Assembly (NCBI GenBank): GCA_026786045.1 | Contig: JAJAYV010000317.1 | Span: 1 to 6,637, forward strand | Length of the DNA: 6,637 nucleotides | Direction: 5' to 3' | Source: Frankiaceae bacterium | Lineage (GTDB): Bacteria; Actinomycetota; Actinomycetes; Mycobacteriales; SCTD01 | Part shown: positions 1 through 6,637 of the stretch, piece by piece | Position numbering within the stretch: position 1 is the first letter of the stretch | Layout of the letters: every line of letters starts with the position of its first letter | Made by a program: the position numbers and the translations under genes | Notes under the pieces: model-generated | Told to the model about the DNA's origin: nothing | The model's database searches: none | The model's input: the letters and a program-made list of their open reading frames with translations, nothing else

Positions 1-508
1 AGGTGGCGCGGCGCGTGCGGGTGCGCTTGGCAGGGGCCTCGACCTCAGGGGCCCCGACCTCGGGGGCCTCGACCTCGGAGGCCTCGGCGGCGGGCACCTC
101 GGCGGTGGGCTCGCCGAGCAGGGCGGCCGCGGCGGCGAGCTCCTCCTCGGTGAGGGGGACCTCCTCGGCAGGCAGCTCCTCGAGCGACACGGCGGCGGGG
201 GGTGCGGCCTTCTTCGCGGAGCGCTTGCGGGGCGCCTTCTTCGGCGCGGCCTCAGTGGGGGCCTCAGTGGCGGCGGGTGCCTCGTCGGGAGCAGCCTCGG
301 GCGCGGTCTTCTTGGCGGCGGCCTTGCGGGGCCGCTTGGCCGGGGCGGCGGGCGCCGCGGCCGGCGCCTGAACCGTGTCGGGGGCGGTCTCGGGGACCGT
401 GGCCTCCGGGGCGGAGGCGGCCTTGGTGGCGCGGCGACGGCGGGCGGGCTTGGCCGGCTCCGCGCTGTCTGTGGTGGGGGTGTTGCTGTCGGTGGGCTCG
501 TCGAGCAC
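1..508 (-). CDS. rne: Ribonuclease E/G family protein, N-terminal part only (runs off left edge)
   Basis: This frame opens with GTG at 508 and stays open for 169 codons to the edge, so the catalytic core is not visible. What is seen is a disordered N-terminal extension rich in Ala, Pro, Glu and Lys. It starts VLDEPTDSNTP and carries four basic clusters (about residues 20-29, 58-67, 90-100 and 161-167), a Glu-rich stretch (110-123) and a Glu-Val-Glu-Ala-Pro type repeat (145-159). GGAG lies five bases before the GTG. Actinobacterial RNase E/G proteins typically carry such an extension before the S1/RNase E core, and their genes usually follow the radical SAM/DUF2344 pair and precede rplU-rpmA. 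RNase E/G makes endonucleolytic cuts in single-stranded mRNA and rRNA precursors in the cytoplasm. Assignment rests on composition, start peptide and gene order, not on catalytic residues. Another lysine/alanine-rich protein is possible but less likely. Confidence 0.75.
   Translation of the reverse strand, partial: MLDEPTDSNTPTTDSAEPAKPARRRRATKAASAPEATVPETAPDTVQAPAAAPAAPAKRPRKAAAKKTAPEAAPDEAPAATEAPTEAAPKKAPRKRSAKKAAPPAAVSLEELPAEEVPLTEEELAAAAALLGEPTAEVPAAEASEVEAPEVGAPEVEAPAKRTRTRRAT
32..76 (-). repeat. Three 15-bp tandem units encoding EV(E/G)AP
   Basis: Three near-identical 15-base units encode Glu-Val-Glu-Ala-Pro, Glu-Val-Gly-Ala-Pro and Glu-Val-Glu-Ala-Pro. The units differ at only two bases: an A/G change that makes the Glu/Gly switch, and a silent change in the Pro codon. 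They sit inside the disordered N-terminal region of the RNase E/G protein (residues 145-159), just before a Lys/Arg cluster. Such in-frame repeats commonly vary in copy number between related strains. Confidence 0.7.
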
Positions 509-513
509 CGGTT

Positions 514-517
514 CTCC
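514..517 (-). promoter_or_regulatory. Ribosome binding site of the RNase E/G gene
   Basis: On the minus strand GGAG sits five bases upstream of the GTG at 508. It supports that GTG as the start. It begins six bases after the 3' arm of the inverted repeat at 524-552, so folding of the leader could affect access to it. Confidence 0.55.
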
Positions 518-523
518 GGATCC

Positions 524-552
524 GGTCGGCGCGTGACGCGGGCGCGCCGACC
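524..552 (-). promoter_or_regulatory. Perfect 10-bp inverted repeat (hairpin) in the RNase E/G leader
   Basis: GGTCGGCGCG (524-533) and CGCGCCGACC (543-552) are exact reverse complements separated by nine bases, which gives a strong GC-rich stem-loop in the transcript. No run of U follows, so it does not look like a standard intrinsic terminator. It lies between the DUF2344 stop and the RNase E/G ribosome binding site. The 111-base gap also holds smaller GC-rich pairings but no convincing promoter. Possible roles are a 5' UTR control element, an RNA-processing or stability stem between the two genes, or a protein-binding site. The function is inference. Confidence 0.5.
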
Positions 553-619
553 CGGGTGGGGGGTCGTACCGGAGCCGGCCGGGGGTGGCCGACGCCGGAG
601 CAAAGTCTGTGTTGCGCCC

Positions 620-1423
620 CTAGGAAGGAGCGCCGGCGGCTTCCTGCTCGAGGTCGGCGGCTGCTCGCGTTGCCCCGTCGGCGTGGAGCCGGTCGGGTGC
701 GAGCGGGTCGCCGACCCCGCCGGACTCGGTGAGCGGCCCCTGCGCGTACCGGGTTGCCTCGGGAGGCACCGGCGGTACGAGGTCGGCCACGATCCGGAGT
801 CCGGAGAGGACGTCGTCGGGTCGGACAGCAGGCGTCACGTGCCGTACGACCACGTCGAGTGTGGCACAGGAGCGATCACCGTCCGTCGCAGACGCGCTCA
901 TCGCCACCACGGCGGCCCGCGCGTCCATCTGCCGCTTGCCGTCCTTCATGAGCCGCTCGACCACGACGGATTCGGCCGAGAGGAAGGCGCTGACGGCCTG
1001 CAGGGCCGCGTCGAGCCCGACGCCGGGCAGCCGGATCCCCCAGTGGGAGGCCTCGATCCGGTCCGGCAGGCTGCTGCCGACGGGGGCCTCGACGACCTCG
1101 GTGATGTCGATGCCCGCGGGCAGGCTCTCGTCCAGCGCAGAGCGCAGCCGATCGAGGTCGACCCGCTCCGCCACGCTGATCTCGACGTACTCCGCCTCGG
1201 ACGCGACGCCGGTCGGCGCCGCCCCGACCCAGCTGATCTTGGGGTGGGGCGAGAAGCCCGCGGAGTAGGCCATCGGGACCTGGGCGCGGCGCAGCGCGCG
1301 CTCGAAGGCGCGCGCGATGTCGCGGTGGCTGGTGAAGCGCAGCCGACCGCGCTTGGTGTAGCGCAGCCGCAGCCTCTGGACCGGCGGCGGCGGGGGCGGG
1401 CCGGTGGGGGTCTTGCGGGCCAC
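620..1423 (-). CDS. TIGR03936/DUF2344 family radical SAM-associated protein
   Basis: This 267-residue protein of unknown function belongs to a family encoded next to, or fused to, TIGR03960-type radical SAM proteins. The family signature is clear at residues 18-82: RLRYTKRGRLRFTSHRD, then a helix with AFERALRRAQVP, then YSAGFSPHPKISW and a Gly/Glu segment ending EYVEI. The C-terminal half (about 85-215) is less conserved, and the last 45 residues are Ala/Asp/Glu-rich and probably disordered. The start is fixed at the GTG at 1423, because no other in-frame start codon occurs before Met51, which is inside the conserved region. That GTG follows the radical SAM stop codon with no spacer and has no clear Shine-Dalgarno, so translation probably depends on ribosomes finishing the upstream gene. 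Residues 9-14 are six prolines in a row. No catalytic motif is recognised, and an RNA- or ribosome-linked role is only suggested by the RNase E/G neighbour. Confidence 0.9.
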   Translation of the reverse strand: MARKTPTGPPPPPPVQRLRLRYTKRGRLRFTSHRDIARAFERALRRAQVPMAYSAGFSPHPKISWVGAAPTGVASEAEYVEISVAERVDLDRLRSALDESLPAGIDITEVVEAPVGSSLPDRIEASHWGIRLPGVGLDAALQAVSAFLSAESVVVERLMKDGKRQMDARAAVVAMSASATDGDRSCATLDVVVRHVTPAVRPDDVLSGLRIVADLVPPVPPEATRYAQGPLTESGGVGDPLAPDRLHADGATRAAADLEQEAAGAPS

Positions 1424-3349
<1,926 letters not shown>

Positions 3350-3355
3350 CTGACC

Positions 3356-3361
3356 AGGCTA
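3356..3361 (-). promoter_or_regulatory. Putative -10 box (TAGCCT) for a leaderless radical SAM transcript
   Basis: On the minus strand TAGCCT fits the actinobacterial TANNNT -10 pattern. It ends six bases before the ATG at 3349, the spacing expected when transcription starts at the start codon itself. The gene lacks a Shine-Dalgarno sequence, which agrees with this. No recognisable -35 element is present 17 bases further upstream. The gap after rodA is only 45 bases, so read-through from rodA may also contribute. Confidence 0.4.
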
Positions 3362-3394
3362 CGTCCGGCAGGAGGCCGGCGCTCGGGCGCAGCG

Positions 3395-4567
3395 TCAGAG
3401 GTCGCGGGTGCGGAGGTGGACGTTCTGCAGCAGGCCGACGGCGAGCAGGTTCGCGAACATCGCCGAGCCGCCGTAGGAGACGAAGGGCAGAGGCAGGCCG
3501 GTCACCGGCATGATCCCGAGCGTCATGCCGACGTTGACGAAGCTCTGGAAGGCGAACCAGCAGACGACGCCGGCAGCGACCAGGCGGCCGAACGCGTCGG
3601 AGGCCAGCGAGGCGATCCGCAGCCCGCGCCAGAGCACGACGCCGAGCAGGGCCAGCAGCAGCGAGGCGCCGAGCAGCCCGAGCTCCTCCCCCGCGACGGT
3701 GAAGACGAAGTCGGTCTGCTGCTCGGGGATGAACCGGCCGGCCGTCTGCGTGCCCTGGAACAGCCCCTTGCCGGTCAGCCCGCCGGAGCCGATCGCGATG
3801 CGCGCCTGGTTGGTGTTGTAGCCGACCCCGCGCGGGTCGAGCTCGGGGTTGGCGAACGCCGCGAAGCGGTCCACCTGGTAGTCGTCGAGCACGCCGAGCT
3901 GGACCGCAGCGGCGCAGACGACCACCCCGGCCAGGACCAGCCCACCGACCCAACGGGCAGGCGCGCCGCCGATGGCGAGCACGCCCAGCACGATGAAGAC
4001 GAGCACCAGTGCGGTGCCGAGGTCGGGCTGCAGCATGACCAGGGCCATCGGGACGGCGGCGACGAGCAGCACGAGCACGACGTCGCCGCCGCGCGGTCCG
4101 GCCTCCATGTCGCGCCGCTCGGCGAGCAGCATCGCCAGTCCGACGACGAGCGCGACCTTGGCCAGCTCGGACGGCTGCACCTGGAAGCCGCCGCCCAGCA
4201 CGATCCACGAGTGCGCGCCGTTGATCGTGCGGCCGAGCGGGGTGAGGACGGCCACCAGCCCGAGGCAGGCGGCGACGTAGACGACCGGGGCGTACGCCCG
4301 GAGCGTGCGGTAGTCGATGAGCGCGGCAACCGAGGCCAGCGCGAGGCCGATCGCGGCGTTGATCAGGTGGCGCTGGAGGAAGGAGGTGTCGGGCAGACCG
4401 GCGTCGAGCATCCGCTGGCGGGTGGCCGACCAGACGAGCAGCGCGCCCATCGCGACGAGTCCGGCGACGGCGAGCGCGAGCACCCAGTCCAGCCGGCGCA
4501 GCCAGGAGTCCTGGCCCAGCGCCCGCTCGCGCAGCCCGGCGTCGCGGCGGCCCAGGTCGAGGCTCAC
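3395..4567 (-). CDS. rodA: RodA, SEDS-family peptidoglycan glycosyltransferase
   Basis: This 390-residue polytopic membrane protein polymerises lipid II into glycan strands during lateral wall growth, working with a class B PBP. About ten hydrophobic segments run from residue 28 to 380. SEDS motifs are present: NGAHSWIVLGG and QVQPSELAK (116-137), QPDLGTAL (180-187), GYNTNQARIAIGSGG (249-263), PEQQTDFVFTVAGEE (281-295) and MPVTGLPLPFVSYGG (353-367). Asp286 in TDFVFT aligns with the essential aspartate of E. coli RodA (Asp262). The GTG start at 4567 overlaps the PBP2 stop as GTGA and has GGAGGTG just upstream, so the pair is translationally coupled. Starting there leaves a cytoplasmic N-terminus of about 27 residues with Arg clusters. 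FtsW is the main alternative, but pairing with PBP2 after a probable mreD favours RodA. Confidence 0.95.
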   Translation of the reverse strand: MSLDLGRRDAGLRERALGQDSWLRRLDWVLALAVAGLVAMGALLVWSATRQRMLDAGLPDTSFLQRHLINAAIGLALASVAALIDYRTLRAYAPVVYVAACLGLVAVLTPLGRTINGAHSWIVLGGGFQVQPSELAKVALVVGLAMLLAERRDMEAGPRGGDVVLVLLVAAVPMALVMLQPDLGTALVLVFIVLGVLAIGGAPARWVGGLVLAGVVVCAAAVQLGVLDDYQVDRFAAFANPELDPRGVGYNTNQARIAIGSGGLTGKGLFQGTQTAGRFIPEQQTDFVFTVAGEELGLLGASLLLALLGVVLWRGLRIASLASDAFGRLVAAGVVCWFAFQSFVNVGMTLGIMPVTGLPLPFVSYGGSAMFANLLAVGLLQNVHLRTRDL

Positions 4568-6582
4568 CGGCCCACCTCCGGCAGCCCCTGCGGCAGCCCG
4601 GTGCCGCCGGGGCCGTAGATGCCGTCGTAGACCTCGCGGACCATCGGCGCCGCGACCGTCCCACCGGTGCCGCCCTGCGACACCATCCCGATGACGACCA
4701 GCTCCGGGGCCGCGGCCGGGGCGAAGGACGCGAACCACGACGTGTCCTGCTTGCCGGCCACCTCGCCGGTGCCGGTCTTGCCGGCGACCGGGACCGGTGA
4801 GCCGGCGAAGGCCGCCGCCGCGGTGCCGCCCGGCTGGGTGACGCCGGCCAGCGCGTCGCGCAGGTAGCCGAGCAGCTCGGGCGAGACCGGCACCCGGCCC
4901 TTGACGACCGGCGCGATCTCGCGCGCGGCACCGCTCGCGGGGACCAGCGCGCGGGCGATGTGCGGCTGCAGGACGTCGCCGCCGTTGGCGATCGCGGCGT
5001 AGACGGTGGCGAGCTGCAGCGGCGTGACGAGCGTGTCGCCCTGGCCGATCGAGAAGTTCGTCGCGTCGCCGCCGCGGAACCGGTCGCCGTCCTCGCAGAA
5101 CTCCCGGTTCGCCTGCCGCCGCTCCTCGGTCAGCGCGGGGTTGATGGCGCCCTCGCAGCGATTCTCGCGGTTGGCCTCCCAGTACTCCTGCTTGTAGGCG
5201 CGGTCGGCGATGGTGCCGCGCCGCTCGGCCGGCAGGTCGACGCCGGTGCGCTCGCCGAGGCCGAAGGCCTTGGCCATCGCGAGCATCGGGTCGCGCGGCG
5301 CGGCGACCGGTGAGTTGCCGCCATCGCGCTGCCACTGCTCGTAGGCGAACCTGTAGAACACCGTGTCGCAGGACTTCACCAGCGCGGCGCGCAGGTCGAT
5401 CGTGCCGAGCGCGGCGGAGTCGAAGTTGCGCTGCCCGGTCGGCGCATAGACGCCCGGGCACGGGTAGCGGCCGTTCAGCGGGTAGTCGCCGCTCTCGACC
5501 GCCGCCGCCGCCGAGACGACCTTGAACGTCGAGGCCGGGGCGTACGCACCCTGGATCGCCCGGAAGACCAGCGGCGCGCCGCGCTCCTCGTCGACCAGCG
5601 CGGCGTACTCCTGCGGCGAGGCGCCGCCGACGAAGACCGACGGGTCGTAGGACGGGTAGCTCGCCAGCGCGACGAGCCGTCCGGTCCGGGCCTCCATCAC
5701 CACGACCGAGCCGGAGTCGGCGACCAGCGGCAGCCCGCTCCCCCGCGCCGTCAGGGTGCGCGCCCGCTCGACAGCGCGGGATAGCGCCTGCTCGGCTACC
5801 CGCTGCACGCCGGCGTCGAGCGAGAGCACGAGCGCCTCGCCGGGGCGCGGGGCGGTCTCGCCGTCGACGCCGGTGACCGCGCCGACACGGTCGACGAGCA
5901 GCCGGGTGACGCCGTCGTCGCCGCGCAGCGCCGCGTCGTACGTCGCCTCGGCCCCGGCCCGGCCGACCAGAGCGCTGGGCTGCACCCCGTCGTACTCCGG
6001 CTGCGCGACCTCCTCGGGGCTGATCGGGCCGAGGTAGCCGAGCACGTGGGCGGCCAGCGTCCCCTGCGGGTAGTCGCGGACGGCGGCGAACTCCGCGCTC
6101 ACGCCGGCGAAGTCCTCGCGCCGCTCCTCGATCGCCAGCACCCTGGCCAAGCCCTCGGCGTCGGTCGCGTCGAACTCCGCGACCGGCACCGGCTGGTAGG
6201 GCGAGCCGCGCCAGCAGGGCGGCTCGACGCCCCCGCCGCACGGGCGGATCTCGGCGGCGAGCACGTCGGACGGACGGCCGAGCACCGTGCCGAGCCGGTC
6301 GAGGACGGCGGCCCCGTCGTCGTCCTGGCGGAGCAGCTCGGAGCGGCTGACCGACACCACGAACGCGGTGCGGTTGCGCACGAGCGGATCGCCGCGGGCG
6401 TCGAAGACCTCGCCGCGGGGGGCGGGCTCGACGACCTCGCGGACGCGGTTGGCGCTGGCCTGCTCGACGTAGCCGTCGCCGGCGTAGACCTGGAGGAACC
6501 ACAGCCGGCCGAACAGCGTGGCCAGGATGGCCACGACGAGCACGCGGAGCACGAACAGCCGGAGCGTCGACCGCTCGCTCAT
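4564..6582 (-). CDS. mrdA: Penicillin-binding protein 2 (class B transpeptidase of cell elongation)
   Basis: This 672-residue, membrane-anchored D,D-transpeptidase crosslinks the glycan made by RodA. It has a short cytoplasmic tail, one membrane anchor (about 8-30), a PBP dimerisation/pedestal domain (about 50-230, with PRGEVFDARG at 55-64) and a transpeptidase domain (about 286-655). The active site is complete: Ser351 and Lys354 in STFK, Ser404-Cys-Asp in place of SxN (as in other PBP2 enzymes), and KTGT at 602-605. GQGD (513-516) is also typical. Six cysteines face the outside: C115/C123 close together, C375 and C405 in the core, and C476/C496 in an insertion (ENRCEGAINP to REFCEDGD). I recall this insertion from actinobacterial homologues, and the cysteines may form disulfides. 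The ATG is chosen because it precedes the membrane anchor and has GGAGG six bases upstream. It is a beta-lactam target. Confidence 0.96.
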   Translation of the reverse strand: MSERSTLRLFVLRVLVVAILATLFGRLWFLQVYAGDGYVEQASANRVREVVEPAPRGEVFDARGDPLVRNRTAFVVSVSRSELLRQDDDGAAVLDRLGTVLGRPSDVLAAEIRPCGGGVEPPCWRGSPYQPVPVAEFDATDAEGLARVLAIEERREDFAGVSAEFAAVRDYPQGTLAAHVLGYLGPISPEEVAQPEYDGVQPSALVGRAGAEATYDAALRGDDGVTRLLVDRVGAVTGVDGETAPRPGEALVLSLDAGVQRVAEQALSRAVERARTLTARGSGLPLVADSGSVVVMEARTGRLVALASYPSYDPSVFVGGASPQEYAALVDEERGAPLVFRAIQGAYAPASTFKVVSAAAAVESGDYPLNGRYPCPGVYAPTGQRNFDSAALGTIDLRAALVKSCDTVFYRFAYEQWQRDGGNSPVAAPRDPMLAMAKAFGLGERTGVDLPAERRGTIADRAYKQEYWEANRENRCEGAINPALTEERRQANREFCEDGDRFRGGDATNFSIGQGDTLVTPLQLATVYAAIANGGDVLQPHIARALVPASGAAREIAPVVKGRVPVSPELLGYLRDALAGVTQPGGTAAAAFAGSPVPVAGKTGTGEVAGKQDTSWFASFAPAAAPELVVIGMVSQGGTGGTVAAPMVREVYDGIYGPGGTGLPQGLPEVGR
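4575..4579 (-). promoter_or_regulatory. Ribosome binding site of rodA, inside the mrdA 3' end
   Basis: GGAGG lies seven bases before the GTG at 4567, within the last codons of mrdA. It selects the GTG start of rodA that overlaps the mrdA stop codon. Confidence 0.7.
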
Positions 6583-6588
6583 CCGCAG

Positions 6589-6593
6589 CCTCC
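6589..6593 (-). promoter_or_regulatory. Ribosome binding site of mrdA
   Basis: GGAGG on the minus strand lies six bases before the ATG at 6582 and settles the mrdA start. It falls in the 16-base gap between the preceding stop codon and mrdA. Confidence 0.7.
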
Positions 6594-6598
6594 GTCCG

Positions 6599-6637
6599 TC
6601 ACCTCCGGAAGGGGTCGTCCTCGAGCCGGCGCACGAG
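6599..6637 (-). CDS. mreD: C-terminal fragment of upstream gene, probably mreD (runs off right edge)
   Basis: The last twelve codons and the stop of a gene are visible, ending LVRRLEDDPFRR. In this frame all twelve codons end in G or C, as in the confirmed genes here; the other two forward frames of this strand do not show this. The charged tail fits the cytoplasmic C-terminus of a membrane protein. In Actinobacteria with an mre cluster the gene directly before mrdA is normally mreD, a membrane component of the rod complex. The identity rests on gene order alone, since the fragment has no family motif. The stop is 16 bases from the mrdA ATG, so the two are very likely in one operon. Confidence 0.55.
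   Translation of the reverse strand, partial: LVRRLEDDPFRR

Noticed and set aside
3..371. Ser/Ala-rich plus-strand frame of 122 codons
   Set aside because: It is antisense to the RNase E/G N-terminal region, and its low complexity mirrors the repeats there.
516..525. Palindrome CCGGATCCGG as an operator
   Set aside because: It is a short palindrome overlapping the RNase ribosome site and one arm of the larger inverted repeat. Nothing supports a separate role.
622..645. Six-base inverted repeat AGGAAG/CTTCCT around the DUF2344 stop codon as a terminator
   Set aside because: The stem is short, the loop is 12 bases and no U-run follows, so it is too weak to call.
3365..3379. CCGGC/GCCGG hairpin in the rodA to radical SAM gap as a rodA terminator
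   Set aside because: It is only five base pairs with no U tract, and such pairs are common by chance at this GC content.
3395..6502. A minus-strand open frame of 1035 codons that could suggest a large N-terminal extension of RodA
   Set aside because: Only the last 390 codons are RodA. The rest is an Arg/Ala/Gly shadow of mrdA. The GTG at 4567 with a good ribosome site and normal family length is the start.
6580..6637. Alternative frame for the upstream gene, ending in an ATGA overlap with mrdA
   Set aside because: Its third codon positions are mostly not G/C-biased, whereas the frame ending at 6599 has G or C in all twelve. The latter is preferred.

Overview
The base composition is very high GC, and coding frames have G or C at almost every third codon position. 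All real genes lie on the minus strand, so the window reads from right to left. The gene content (mreD, mrdA/PBP2, rodA, a TIGR03960-type radical SAM gene, a TIGR03936/DUF2344 gene, then an RNase E/G gene) and the Ala/Pro/Glu/Lys-rich N-terminus of the RNase point to an Actinobacterium with an mre cluster. My best guess is Nocardioides-like (Propionibacteriales), but Streptomyces-type relatives share this order and the genus is inference.

Layout in transcription order: (1) 6637-6599, the last codons of a gene that runs off the right edge, probably mreD. (2) 6582-4564, mrdA, a class B penicillin-binding protein 2 with all active-site motifs. (3) 4567-3395, rodA, the SEDS glycosyltransferase, overlapping mrdA by four bases. 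(4) A 45-base gap holding a -10-like box six bases before the next start. (5) 3349-1424, a B12-binding-type radical SAM protein of unknown function. (6) 1423-620, its usual partner DUF2344, starting on the base after the radical SAM stop codon. (7) A 111-base leader with a perfect 10-bp inverted repeat. (8) 508-1, the first 169 codons of an RNase E/G gene that continues past the left edge.

The mreD-mrdA-rodA part is the lateral cell-wall elongation module: RodA polymerises lipid II and PBP2 crosslinks the new glycan. The radical SAM/DUF2344 pair is the only part whose biochemistry is not established. Its abutting genes suggest one functional unit, and its position before RNase E/G hints at an RNA- or ribosome-related role, which is unproven.

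I found no mobile element, CRISPR array, tRNA, rRNA or defence system, and no stretch over 300 bases without a gene. Very long open frames in other registers, including a 1361-codon one on the plus strand, are shadows of the high-GC genes. The window is a conserved chromosomal region rather than an accessory one.
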